DNA from: Bradymonadales bacterium
GTDB lineage: Bacteria; Myxococcota_A; Bradymonadia; JAFGEP01
DNA length: 64,000 nucleotides
Direction: 5' to 3'
NCBI GenBank assembly: GCA_016931535.1
Contig: JAFGEP010000162.1
Location: forward strand, 1-64,000
Made by a program: the position numbers and the translations under genes. Position 1 is the stretch's first letter. Every line of letters begins with the position of its first letter. Shown one piece after another: positions 44,373 through 53,432 of the stretch. The notes below the pieces were generated by a model, which had not been told where the DNA came from, did not search any database, and was given only the letters and a program-made list of their open reading frames with translations.

Positions 44373-46553
44373 ATGGCGACCGAGAAGACGTCATCCAAGC
44401 AAGACGTGAAGATCCAGGCCAAGCCCGAGGTAGACGAGAAGCTGGGCACCCGTCTGGTCCAGGCCAAGCTGTCCGAGCCCGAGGCCGGCTGGGAAGCCAC
44501 CCAGACCTCCACGCCAACGGCGGGCAACATCGGCTGGGGAACCGCCATCCAACGGATGGCCGATTCGGCTGAGGTATCCAGCGGCGCCGAGTCTGCCGTG
44601 GCCGCCGCGGCCTCCTCATCGGGATCCCCCTTGCCCAACGCGGTCCAGACCAAGTTCGAGTCCTCCCTGGGGGTTGATCTGAGCTCGGTCAGGGTCCACA
44701 CCGACTCCACCTCGGCGACGGCAGCCAAGTCGGTCCACGCCAAAGCCTACGCCATGGGGCAGGACATCCACTTCGGCGCCGGGCAGTACAACCCCAGCTC
44801 GCCAGCCGGGGAGAAGCTGTTGGCCCACGAGGTGGCCCACACGGTGCAGCAGTCATCGGGGGTACCGCGGTTCAAGCTGGAGGTCAGTGCGCCATCGGAC
44901 CCGGTGGAGCTGGAAGCGGACCTGGCGGCGGAGAGTATGGTTGAGGGACAACCCACGCAACTTAGTATTCGGCGTTCAAAGATATTCCGCAGCCTCTCAT
45001 CAGTAGTTGAGGGTGGCAATGAAGCATACCAGGACAATCTTAAGAATTCCCCTGACGAACACCATTTGCAGAGCGCATATGCTTCAGACAGATCCCAAGC
45101 TGAAGCGCTTCTCAAGAGTGTACAATCATCTTACACGTCTCTGATGGACGCACAAGCGGATAGTCCGCTTTCAAATGTTGGACAGATGGTCGCAGAGACA
45201 AAGGAAGCGGAGAGGGTCCTTCAAAACTATTTGAGTCAAGCAAAGACCCAGGACACAATGCAGGGGATTTTTGGGCCTTTGGTTATCAAATTGGCTGCCG
45301 ACTACAGTCGTTTGATGGGTATGTATAGTGGAGCCAAACAGAGTCTGGGTATCTGGTCCACAGAAAACACGATGAACAAGAAGGCCGCCACCGATATTGC
45401 TTCGAGGGGTCAAACCAAGATCGAAACACAAAAGGAATTCAGCAAGCAGCAAAAGGCTGTTGACCCTGAGATGCAGAACAGGGTTACTAACTTGACTACC
45501 AACATTTCAACGTTCATGACTGGAGCCAAAGTAAAAGGCGAGGAGGCGGCAAAACACGGAGAAGATGTCAAATCCGGAATGGATGCTCTAAATGTAGCAA
45601 CCATGTTCGCGAACTTGCCGGCTCCAGAGATGGCAAAGGATGAAGATCAGAAGAAGCTGCAAGGGCAAATTGACAACGCGAAAGCCCAGATGGCGCAAGT
45701 ACAGACGGCGATTAACACCGCAGTATCTTTGGCAGGCTTAGGATTATCACAGATCAAGATTGGCGGTGGATCTGTCGACCTTGAAGGAGATAAGTTAAGG
45801 CCAATTAGTCTAAAAGGAGATGCTGGTGACGTTGCTCTGTTAAGCAAGATGCGCCAAGAGCTCGACAAGTGGGGTGGCGTATTGAAAGTGGACCAAATGA
45901 AGTCCAGTGGTTTTATTGATGGCTTGGCTGATGCGCTCACAAAGTGTTCGCAGACGGTTAACGCTGCACAGGGTGCGATCCAAGCGATTGGGGCCGAAAA
46001 TGTTAGGCGATACATGGAGGCTCAGACAAAAGACCTTGTCAATAAGACCGATGCGATCCAAACGTCCGTAAAAAGAATGCGGATGGCCAAGATTGACCAG
46101 GAGTTGAATGAAGCCCAGCTTCGCAGCGCCATACTGGAACTCAAGGAGCTCATCAAGGGGCGCACAGGAGGCAAGGACCAACCGGACTTCCTCATTGCCC
46201 TGTCTTTCCAGGCGGAAGCTCAGATATTCCGATCCCACCTCGACGAGGCAATCAAGATTGGAAGAAAGGAACAGGCTGTTGCAAAAGAGATCAGTAGTGG
46301 GAATAGCCAGATCACCAACTCCAGAGAAATGGGGGCGACCTATCACTGCGCCGCCAAAATCCCCACCGAAGGCGTGAGTAAAGGATATTTTTGGTCTTTC
46401 ACTGCAAACAAGGTATTCCTCAGTAATCAAGCTCAAGCCTCCGCCGACGCACAAATGGGCACAATCCTAGAGCAATTGGAGGTAGATAAGGCGAACATTG
46501 AGGCTTTTATTAAGGAAATCAGCGCCTTGACAGGTATTGCTACTGGCGCATAG
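44373..46553 (+). CDS. DUF4157 protein with atypical helical C-terminal domain; candidate eCIS effector
   Basis: 726 residues. Residues about 85-165 are DUF4157: LPNAVQTKFESSLGVDLSSVRVH, AYAMGQDIHFG and the metalloprotease-like HEVAHTVQQ (H152, E153, H156), with an E-rich DPVELEAD that may give the third ligand. After about residue 190 composition changes sharply: a 60-base line at 45781 is 25/60 GC against 37/60 at 44641. The rest (about 200-726) is almost all helical, Gln/Lys/Ala-rich, with a hydrophobic stretch (INTAVSLAGLGL), somewhat like helical pore-forming toxins. DUF4157 is a known N-terminal marker of eCIS cargo and polymorphic toxins. A toxin role for the C-terminus is inferred; no catalytic motif is seen there. 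Confidence 0.82.
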   Translation: MATEKTSSKQDVKIQAKPEVDEKLGTRLVQAKLSEPEAGWEATQTSTPTAGNIGWGTAIQRMADSAEVSSGAESAVAAAASSSGSPLPNAVQTKFESSLGVDLSSVRVHTDSTSATAAKSVHAKAYAMGQDIHFGAGQYNPSSPAGEKLLAHEVAHTVQQSSGVPRFKLEVSAPSDPVELEADLAAESMVEGQPTQLSIRRSKIFRSLSSVVEGGNEAYQDNLKNSPDEHHLQSAYASDRSQAEALLKSVQSSYTSLMDAQADSPLSNVGQMVAETKEAERVLQNYLSQAKTQDTMQGIFGPLVIKLAADYSRLMGMYSGAKQSLGIWSTENTMNKKAATDIASRGQTKIETQKEFSKQQKAVDPEMQNRVTNLTTNISTFMTGAKVKGEEAAKHGEDVKSGMDALNVATMFANLPAPEMAKDEDQKKLQGQIDNAKAQMAQVQTAINTAVSLAGLGLSQIKIGGGSVDLEGDKLRPISLKGDAGDVALLSKMRQELDKWGGVLKVDQMKSSGFIDGLADALTKCSQTVNAAQGAIQAIGAENVRRYMEAQTKDLVNKTDAIQTSVKRMRMAKIDQELNEAQLRSAILELKELIKGRTGGKDQPDFLIALSFQAEAQIFRSHLDEAIKIGRKEQAVAKEISSGNSQITNSREMGATYHCAAKIPTEGVSKGYFWSFTANKVFLSNQAQASADAQMGTILEQLEVDKANIEAFIKEISALTGIATGA

Positions 46554-46875
46554 ATAATCGCGCACAAGAGGTCAAGAGGTTAGCGGTCAGTTCTTCCATT
46601 GGTGGACTATCACAATCATTCTCTTCTCTGACTCTGCCTGGAGAGCGGTCGCCGCTTCCTCTACGCGTGTCAGCGTTCTCACGCGGTGAGCCAGACGGGT
46701 CAGGTCATGTTGCTGCACGGCAACCCGCCCTGGTCCGCGCGTGATTCCCGACCTGGTTAGAGACCCGGTCCGCCAGATCCTCGTCGGCTTCACCTGATCG
46801 GTGCCAGGGTTTGACCCGGCCGGCGAGGTTGATGAGGTCACCTGACCAGACCCCAGTTGAGGTGTGGAGGCGGAG
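46554..46875. other. Intergenic region without a supported gene
   Basis: About 320 bp between the DUF4157 gene and the antitoxin remnant. A minus-strand reading frame spans it and the antitoxin, but its N-terminal half is the shadow of the antitoxin and the remainder has no family character. I see no clear terminator; GC content rises back to the genomic norm here. Confidence 0.5.
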
Positions 46876-47111
46876 ATGGCAAACCTCACTCGAACCGCGA
46901 ATGTCCAGGAGGCCAAGACGCACCTCTCCCGTCTGCTGCGCCAGGTCGAAGCGGGCGAGGTCATCGCCATCGCTCCCGGCGGCCAGATCATCGCCCACTT
47001 GTCGCGCGCGGAACAGGGCGCTCCTCGCAGCTGGGGTTTTTCGAGGGCCATGTGAAGGTGCAGGATGACGAAATCGATCCGATGAGCGATGAGATCGAGC
47101 GGGCCCTGTGA
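46876..47111 (+). pseudogene. Phd/YefM-type antitoxin with a frameshift at a G4T5 run
   Basis: ATG at 46876 behind GGAGG begins a typical prevent-host-death antitoxin: TANVQEAKTHLSRLLRQVEAGE then VIAIAPGGQIIAHL. At 47034-47043 (GGGGTTTTTC) the frame ends after eleven residues in ...SWGFSRAM. In the -1 frame it continues as FFEGHVKVQDDEIDPMSDEIE, which is the expected tail of this family, ending at 47111. One missing T (or a sequencing error) would explain it. GGGTTTT also fits a -1 slippery heptamer, so programmed frameshifting is possible. No PIN-domain toxin follows, so this is an orphan or decayed module. Confidence 0.7.
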
Positions 47112-47380
47112 TCCCGTCAACATGTCGCAAGGACTTCGCAGGGATTGCCTTGGGTCCGCTTCTATCTGGTGGGCGGGGTTCTTGCGATCTGGCTTTTTTT
47201 CCTGCCCACCTGGCAGGTGATCAGGCAAGTGGGGCAATTGCGACCCGCACACTCAGGTTGACACGCCGGGCGCACTTTTCGGGGACGAGCTGGCGACACT
47301 CACGGACAGGTCCGCTTCCGTGTACTTTACCAACCGTGGTAGTTTCACCTGGGAACGGCACTTGGAACGAGGAGGTGGCG

Positions 47381-49210
47381 ATGCCGATACGGTGCTTCAG
47401 TCGAGTGATCCCCATTCTATGCCTACTGGCAACCAGTCGGGCGTCAGCCCAGGATTACTGGGAGGAGAGTGCGACCTTTCGCATCGGGCGCGGTGGAGCG
47501 AGCTACGAGCGAGGCACGATCTCGGCCGACGATTTCCAGGTCATGATCTACCGCAGGCTGCAGCAGGTGGTCACCGAGATGATCCACGACGACGTGCGTG
47601 GCACCCTGGCGACAACCAGCGCGGCTGTGCGCATCGTGCTCGAGGACTCGCTGGTCGGGATACGCTCTCTCCGCGGGCGGCAGCTCGTCGATCGCCTGGT
47701 GGCCGACAACATCATTCTCGACCTCACGGCCACCGAGGCGGCAGCGTTCGCCCAAGAGCTCTTCTGCGACGGCTCCATGCCCCGGGATGAGGCGGATGTG
47801 GCCAGTGGGCTCAACGCCCTTCGCCTGATGGCGACCGCAATCATCGGAACCCTTCCATCGGGCGGCAGCCCTCTCTCAACGGTCGCCATCGACGACGACT
47901 CGTTCCATCGGGAGATTTCGGGGTGGCTCGCCCGCCACGAAGGGGAACGGGCCTGTCCCGCACGAAGCGTCTGGGAGCGCCTCATCACCCCTGATGGTGA
48001 CGATATGCAGGTCAAGTGGCTTCTGCTTGACTGCGCCTTCCTCCAGATCATCAACGTGCTGTACAGAATCGATAGCGATAGCTTCTATCGACCCGTCGAC
48101 TCCGTCGCGATATGGCTTCGAGCGAACTGGGGGCTCGATCTGGCCACCGTCCGTGCAACCCTCGAACTCCAGCTTGGCAGTCAGCTCGATGCCATCGTCG
48201 CCCAGCAGGTGGTGACGGTGAGTAGGGCCTCCGCCGGGCAAGTCTACGAACTGGATACCATTTCCATTGGAGAACCCCCGGAGGAGGAGACCATCTTCAT
48301 CATCGAAGCGGAGCCGGATGACACCGAAGGAGAAACAGAGGAGGAATCGGAGTGGCAAGAAGAAACGGAAGAGCCTCCCCCCGCCAGAGATCATGTTCCC
48401 GGCGACTACTCATCCGGAATTCAACCCGACCATGAAGATGGCGATGGAGACGGTGTTATTGCAGACTACTGTCCGAACAGCCCCGAAGACCAGGACGGCT
48501 TCGAGGATCATGACGGCTGCCCCGATGAGGACCATCGCTACCCATTGACCTGCGACGCCGTCGAGATCCTGTATCCCAGACTCGTCTTTTTGTGCTCAGA
48601 ACAGGTATTAAACTCCATTCGCGGTTACTTCATCCGGATGGCGGAGCAAGGTAAGCTCGCAGGTATTTCCATCAACCCCGAGGTCTCGCGTCTGCTCGAT
48701 GCACTTGGCGGGTTTTCCAAATTTGCCTCGGTCGATGAGGAGAGTGTGACCGTCGATATCGACGGTTATGTCCTTCATTTTTACGAAATGAACAACCTCG
48801 GGGCGGTCTGGCAGCTTTACCTCGGACTCGGCGCCACGATGGGTCCCGTCTATCTCTTTGGCGGCAATACCGACACCACCAGCGACGACATCGTGTATCC
48901 TCTCGTCTATTCAGAGAAAATCGGCATCAAGTTGAACTCGTTCAGAAGCCACGATATCAACATCCACCACAATCTGTTTTTCGGTGGGCTGCTGTACTCG
49001 CTGACCTCGTCGCTGGCAGGTGATTCCGACAACGCCCTGGCCCACACCGCCATCGTCGGCCTCGACCTCATCGGAGTCCGCCTGTGGAACGCGGTCGAGC
49101 TCAACCTGGAAGCGACTCTGTTCGCTCCACTCAGCGGCGATGGCACCTTCGGCGCCAGCGGTGGGATCAACCTGGCTTTGCCTCTGGTTGACTACATCCA
49201 GAACCTCTGA
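47381..49210 (+). CDS. Exported protein with TSP3-type calcium-binding repeat
   Basis: 609 residues; start at 47381 fixed by GGAGG five bases upstream and by the signal peptide (IPILCLLATSRASAQ, cleavage near residue 24). The N-terminal ~330 residues are helical with four to five Cys. A strongly acidic Glu/Thr linker follows, then a thrombospondin type 3 motif (EDGDGDGVIADYCPNSPEDQ), usually a calcium-binding spacer in outer-membrane proteins. The C-terminal ~220 residues are beta-rich with alternating hydrophobics (LGAVWQLYLGLGATMGPVY, GGLLYSLTS) and may be a small barrel, though OmpA-type peptidoglycan-binding motifs are absent. No homologue recognised. An alternative 38-residue hydrophobic frame from TTG 47145 precedes it and is considered doubtful. 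Confidence 0.8.
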   Translation: MPIRCFSRVIPILCLLATSRASAQDYWEESATFRIGRGGASYERGTISADDFQVMIYRRLQQVVTEMIHDDVRGTLATTSAAVRIVLEDSLVGIRSLRGRQLVDRLVADNIILDLTATEAAAFAQELFCDGSMPRDEADVASGLNALRLMATAIIGTLPSGGSPLSTVAIDDDSFHREISGWLARHEGERACPARSVWERLITPDGDDMQVKWLLLDCAFLQIINVLYRIDSDSFYRPVDSVAIWLRANWGLDLATVRATLELQLGSQLDAIVAQQVVTVSRASAGQVYELDTISIGEPPEEETIFIIEAEPDDTEGETEEESEWQEETEEPPPARDHVPGDYSSGIQPDHEDGDGDGVIADYCPNSPEDQDGFEDHDGCPDEDHRYPLTCDAVEILYPRLVFLCSEQVLNSIRGYFIRMAEQGKLAGISINPEVSRLLDALGGFSKFASVDEESVTVDIDGYVLHFYEMNNLGAVWQLYLGLGATMGPVYLFGGNTDTTSDDIVYPLVYSEKIGIKLNSFRSHDINIHHNLFFGGLLYSLTSSLAGDSDNALAHTAIVGLDLIGVRLWNAVELNLEATLFAPLSGDGTFGASGGINLALPLVDYIQNL

Positions 49211-49611
49211 CCCGACGTTCTGCTGCAGATCATAGCCCGAAACGATTGTGTCGATTACAGTAGTCATTCAAATCGGTGGATGCCATCGTCGATGGTCAAG
49301 TGGAATCGTCGGCAAGCCTCTCGGCTCCGGCTATCGAACTCGCTGACAGGCCCGCTACCCTGTGCTACACCTCCTGCGGCTGTTTTTAGGGGCGGCATGG
49401 AACCATCCTGCAAGAGATGTGGTTCGTGTCCTGGTCTTGCCGTCATCTTGGAGATGTAAAAGTGCCAACGGAAACGGGCAAAACCCGTCCGGAACCACCT
49501 GACCAGCCAAAAGAGTCCAGTTGTGAAAGCCGTTGTCCCCATGGCCGATCGGAGGGAGAAGAAGATCTGGCGATCCCTTCCCGATGCACATCCTCTGCCA
49601 CAATTCACCGC
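49211..49611. other. Intergenic region, AT-richer, no supported gene
   Basis: The plus-strand frame leading into the hydrolase is open from 49417 but lacks family similarity until about 49640, so it is treated as non-coding. No clear promoter or terminator was recognised. Confidence 0.45.
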
Positions 49612-50580
49612 GTGGTGGGGACCGAGGCTGCTCACCGATTCACCGCCGCGGTCATCATCTCCCTCTGCCTGGCGCTCCTCTCCCTTGGTTGCGCCACCGT
49701 CCCCAAGGCCCCGCTGCTGGGCACCGCAGATCTCCAATACTTCGCCGACGAGCTGTACCTGTCGGTGGATGGGTACGAGATCTGCTACGTCGATGTGGGC
49801 CAGGGCGACGAGCCGCTGCTGTTTTTGCACCCCTGGGCGGGCAACATCGGCTTCTGGAACCGGGTCGCGCCGGCTTTTGTCGATCGGTACCGGGTCATCG
49901 CCCTGGATCTGCCCGGTCACGGAAAGTCGGACAAGTCCGACCGGCCCTACGACGTCGAGCTGGCAGCCCGCGCCGTGATCGCCCTCATCGAGGCGCTCGA
50001 CCTCGAGGAGGTCACCCTGATCGGAAACTCGCTCGGGGGAGGCACCGCCCTGGTGGTGGTCCGCGATTTGCCTACAGCCGTCGCTCGCCTGGTCCTGATC
50101 GACTCGCTAGGCGGGGGTACGGTGACCGGCCTGTTCGCCTTCGTCATCCGCCAGTTCGCGACTCCGGAGATGCTGGTGAGCGTCGGCGATGGCCTGTTCC
50201 AGTTCTTCACCGAGCGGTTCGTCTTCGACTCCTCCAACCCCGCCTCCGACGCGCTCATCGCCGAGCTCTTCGCCCTGCGGGAGGGACACGACGGCTTCGC
50301 CTGGGCTACCGCCGCCGTCGCCTATCTCAAGGCGGCCGTCGAGTTCGACGCCAGCGCCTGGCTTGCCGAGATCCACGTTCCCACGCTGATCTTGTGGGGG
50401 GACAATGACCGGATCTTGTGGCGCTCATCGGCCGAGCGACTCCACGAGAACATCCGGGGGGCCGAGATCCAGATCATCGAGGACTGCGGTCACATGCCCC
50501 AGATCGAAAGTCCCGCCGAGGTCATCGAGCTGGTGCAGGCCTTTCTCGATCGGACCCGGCCGGGAGCGGACGCTCGATGA
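49612..50580 (+). CDS. Alpha/beta hydrolase lipoprotein
   Basis: About 322 residues from GTG 49612 (49615 is also possible; starts up to 49417 are open but unlikely). Lipobox LSLGC follows a short signal peptide. Alpha/beta-hydrolase fold: HPWAGNIGFW oxyanion region, DLPGHGKSDK, nucleophile elbow GNSLGG (S140), acid in LILWGDND and catalytic His in DCGHMPQ. The triad is complete. It is most like peroxidase/esterase-type hydrolases. The following gene overlaps its stop by four bases (ATGA), so they are co-expressed. Confidence 0.87.
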   Translation: MVGTEAAHRFTAAVIISLCLALLSLGCATVPKAPLLGTADLQYFADELYLSVDGYEICYVDVGQGDEPLLFLHPWAGNIGFWNRVAPAFVDRYRVIALDLPGHGKSDKSDRPYDVELAARAVIALIEALDLEEVTLIGNSLGGGTALVVVRDLPTAVARLVLIDSLGGGTVTGLFAFVIRQFATPEMLVSVGDGLFQFFTERFVFDSSNPASDALIAELFALREGHDGFAWATAAVAYLKAAVEFDASAWLAEIHVPTLILWGDNDRILWRSSAERLHENIRGAEIQIIEDCGHMPQIESPAEVIELVQAFLDRTRPGADAR

Positions 50581-51068
50581 GAGCCTTCCTTTCCAGCCCG
50601 ACGTCACCGTTTTTCGCCGCCCTTTTGGCCACCGCGCTACTGCTGGCGGTTGCACCCGCCCATGCCGAGAGCGACCAGCACCCCCCCGGCTGGTTCCTCC
50701 CTGTCGGCATCGATGTCGGCCTGTCTCTCGATGGCGACGACACCGGCGCCCTGCTCGGCGCCGAAGCGAGCGCGGTCTTCCTGGAGGGCAGCTGGTGGTA
50801 TGGGCTGGTGGCGGACGGCCTCTACGACTTTCGCTCCGACGCCTTTCGCATCGGCCTGGGTCCCGAGCTCGGCTGGTTCATCCTGGGTGTCGAGACCAGC
50901 GCCGTCCTCCAGCTCGACAGCAACGAGGCGATCTGGGGGACCCGGGTGAGGGGGATGATCTCGGGTGCTGTCCTGGTCCTGTACGGCGGCTGGGTCCACC
51001 TGTTCGGCGGGGAGGAGGAGGACATCGGGGAGCTGGGGCTCTTGTTCAAGTGGCCGTTCAAGCTGTGA
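50577..51068 (+). CDS. Small exported beta-rich protein coupled to the hydrolase
   Basis: 163 residues. The ATG overlaps the TGA of the hydrolase (ATGA). Sec signal peptide ends near AHAES (about residue 27). The mature part is a run of amphipathic strands with aromatic residues (WWYGLVADGLYDF, LGPELGWFILG, AVLVLYGGWVHLFGG) and ends FKWPFKL, consistent with a small outer-membrane barrel. No family recognised. Confidence 0.75.
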   Translation: MRAFLSSPTSPFFAALLATALLLAVAPAHAESDQHPPGWFLPVGIDVGLSLDGDDTGALLGAEASAVFLEGSWWYGLVADGLYDFRSDAFRIGLGPELGWFILGVETSAVLQLDSNEAIWGTRVRGMISGAVLVLYGGWVHLFGGEEEDIGELGLLFKWPFKL

Positions 51069-51097
51069 GACCACCCCAACCAGGAGGGGAAGAGACC

Positions 51098-51547
51098 ATG
51101 GGATCGAAACCGGAAACGAATTTTTTATGGCCCGACGTCTGGATCCTGCTCTCCATTGCTCTGGGAAGCGGACCCGAAGGGGCCAGCATCCGAGACATCA
51201 TCGCCACCGGGGACTACATCAACCACGCCATCCTGACGAGCGCGGAGCTTCGGCGCGGGCTCGGCAAGCTTCTGCATGGCGGCCACATCACCACCCGAGA
51301 GGATCGGTTCTTTTTATCCACCGCCATGCAGGATTACTGGACCCACCTGTCGGCCTCGACGCGGACAAAGCAAAAGCGGATACGCGGCCTCGAGCTTTTT
51401 CTTGCCATCGGTTCCAGCCCTGAGAGCCCCGACCCTCCTGCAGAGCTGCGGTGTGAAGGGGAGGCCGGGGGGTCCTACGACGCCCTCACTGAAGAGCTGT
51501 ACAACCTAGCATACCAGCAATACCTCGACGGGTACCAGGCGAGATAG
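51098..51547 (+). CDS. Small winged-helix-like protein of unknown function
   Basis: 149 residues, ATG behind GGAGGGGAAGAGA. The first ~75 residues (WPDVWILLSIALGSGPEGAS, then RDIIATGDYINHAILTSAEL and GGHITTREDRFFLS) have the helix-helix-wing order of a winged HTH, as in small transcription regulators. The rest is charged and helical. It is 29 bp after the exported-protein gene, possibly the same operon. Function unknown. Confidence 0.7.
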   Translation: MGSKPETNFLWPDVWILLSIALGSGPEGASIRDIIATGDYINHAILTSAELRRGLGKLLHGGHITTREDRFFLSTAMQDYWTHLSASTRTKQKRIRGLELFLAIGSSPESPDPPAELRCEGEAGGSYDALTEELYNLAYQQYLDGYQAR

Positions 51548-51739
51548 ACCGCCAGCACCTGCAACGGCCTGGACCACTTTGGGAGTTGAGATCGTGATCC
51601 GCAAGGACAGAGCGCCCGACCCCTTACTTCCGCGCAGCTTCGGTCAGGGGGTTGCCTCTACCCTGGCGACGCCACCGTTGGCTTGCTTCGACCGGGAGCA
51701 CCCGCGAGAACCCGGTCCGCTCTGGTAGTGGAGACCGTG

Positions 51740-52855
51740 ATGCACAGCGACACAGACCCCAACCAGCCCCCTTTGGCCAGCCTCCTTCGGAAGTACGCCT
51801 CCGCCCTGGCGGCGCTGCCTCTGGACTGCATCGACCGGGAATACCCCTGCAAGCCCGGTCATGTGCTGTCGGGTCCAGGCGATATCGAGCACCCCCGGCA
51901 ATGCTGCCCTGCCTTCTACGGCTGCTTCGACTGGCACTCGGCGGTTCACGCCCACTGGTGTCTGGTCCGCTTGCTCGGGTCGGTAGACGAACTTCCCGAG
52001 GCACCACTGATCCGGAAGAAGCTCCAAGCACATTTGACCGAGGAGCACCTGGAACTGGAACTGGGCTTCTTCAGGCAGAAGCGCAACCGGATCTTCGAGC
52101 GGCCCTACGGTTGGGCCTGGTTTCTACGGCTGCATGCCGAGCTCTGCCGCGCGCCTGATCGGGACATCCGCGATCTGGCGGAGACAACCGAGCCGCTCTA
52201 CCGGTACTTCTCGAACCGCCTAGGGCAGTACCTACAAGACCTGTCCCGACCCGTGCGCCACGGAACGCACAACAACACCGCCTTCTCGATGGCACATGGG
52301 CTGGATGCCGCACGAGTTGTCGGGGATTCGGCTCTCGAGGTGGTGGCGGTCCGGCGCGCTCGCGACTTCTTTCTCGGCGACAACGCCTACCCGGCCCATC
52401 TGGAGCCGTCCGGGGAGGACTTCATCTCGCCCTGCCTGACCGAGGCTGACCTGATGCGACGGGTGCTGGAGCCCGACGAGTTTTCCGGTTGGTTCGACCG
52501 GTTTGTCCCCCGCTCCGACAGCGAGGAGATCCAGGGCCTGCTCCACCCCGCGCCGGTGACAACCCCCAAGGATCCTCGCATCGGCCATCTCATCGGCCTC
52601 TCCTTCCAGCGGGCCTGGTGCTTTCGAGGTATCGCTTGCGGCCTGCCCCGCGATGACCATCGCCGACCGCTCTACCTCCAGGCGGCCGACCGCCTGTCCA
52701 GGTGGGGGCTAGAGACGATGTTCGACAGCGGGTACGGCGGCCGCCACTGGCTGGCCACCTTCGCCGTGTTCTACCTGAGCGGGGCGGGAGAGACGGGACT
52801 GGCCGATCGGAACCGCCGTGATCCCCGAAAGAGGCGACCTGCCGTGGCGTGCTGA
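51740..52855 (+). CDS. DUF2891 family protein
   Basis: 371 residues from ATG 51740; an in-frame GTG at 51727 is an alternative. Family hallmarks: CIDREYPCKPGHVL, AFYGCFDWHSAVHAHWCLVRLL, RPYGWAWFLRLHAEL, HGTHNNTAFSM and a C-terminal GGRHWLATFAVFYLS. The fold is an all-helical (alpha/alpha-toroid-like) one with conserved aromatic and His residues, suggesting a carbohydrate-active or hydrolytic enzyme, but no member is characterised to my knowledge. No signal peptide. Confidence 0.88.
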   Translation: MHSDTDPNQPPLASLLRKYASALAALPLDCIDREYPCKPGHVLSGPGDIEHPRQCCPAFYGCFDWHSAVHAHWCLVRLLGSVDELPEAPLIRKKLQAHLTEEHLELELGFFRQKRNRIFERPYGWAWFLRLHAELCRAPDRDIRDLAETTEPLYRYFSNRLGQYLQDLSRPVRHGTHNNTAFSMAHGLDAARVVGDSALEVVAVRRARDFFLGDNAYPAHLEPSGEDFISPCLTEADLMRRVLEPDEFSGWFDRFVPRSDSEEIQGLLHPAPVTTPKDPRIGHLIGLSFQRAWCFRGIACGLPRDDHRRPLYLQAADRLSRWGLETMFDSGYGGRHWLATFAVFYLSGAGETGLADRNRRDPRKRRPAVAC

Positions 52856-53432
52856 AGCCGACCGCCACCGCCGGGCCACGGAGCCGTGCAGGCCGTAACC
52901 GAAAAGGCGGGGGCAGCGCCCCTGCAGCAGCGAAGGGAGCAAAACTACATCACACGACGCTCAAGAGTGAACGGGTGCATCGGCGGAAGAAAATGAGAAC
53001 GCGGCTGTCAGGACAGCCGATCACTCCTTCACCAGGTGCAGCTGTAACCGGATGGCGTGAACGAGGTCGGGCGAGGCCTGACCGGCTTGCAACCTGGAGT
53101 CTGCCACCAGACGGCTCGTCTGGCCCCCTTTTTTGCACAACCTGCCACCCTTTCGACCCGGTTTGCGCAAGATCCAACCCCAGACGGCTTGTCTGGACAA
53201 CCTGCACAGCGGGTATTTTCCCGTTCATGAAGCCAGCGCCCAGCGGCTCAAACGCCAGGCAGAAGCACGGTTTCTTGGGGGTCGGACAGCCCCTGGAAAA
53301 TCGTACCAGATCTGTTACGGAACAAGCCTGGTGGACACTATGCGACAGGGACCTGGTGCCACTCCTGGAAAATCAACGGCTGCCGGGAAACCCCTCCTTT
53401 TTCGCTGCCACCAGGTGAGATGGGTAGACGCC
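52856..53432. other. Intergenic region with terminator, duplicated hairpin and a decoy start
   Basis: No supported gene. An IR CGGCTGTC-AG-GACAGCCG lies near 53002-53019. Further on are the rho-independent terminator, a second copy of the same hairpin 73 bp later (CCAGACGGCTTGTCTGG, 53180-53196), and, at 53340, an in-frame ATG followed by a short imitation of the uvsE N-terminus (M-R-Q-G-P-G) 93 nt before the true start. Confidence 0.6.
53107..53134 (+). terminator. Rho-independent terminator downstream of the DUF2891 gene
   Basis: CCAGACG-GCT-CGTCTGG is a perfect 7-bp stem followed by CCCCC and T6. It lies 250 bp past the DUF2891 stop and would shield uvsE from upstream transcription. Confidence 0.65.

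Noticed and set aside
46587..47252. 221-residue minus-strand frame
   Set aside because: Overlaps the clearly recognisable antitoxin; remaining residues show no family.
47145..47261. 38-residue hydrophobic frame from TTG (PWVRFYLVGGVLAIWLFFLP)
   Set aside because: Membrane-helix-like, but the ribosome-binding site touches the start and nothing supports expression.
53133..53432. 100-residue N-terminal extension of UvsE copy 1
   Set aside because: No homology; it crosses hairpin DNA and UvsE has its normal length without it.
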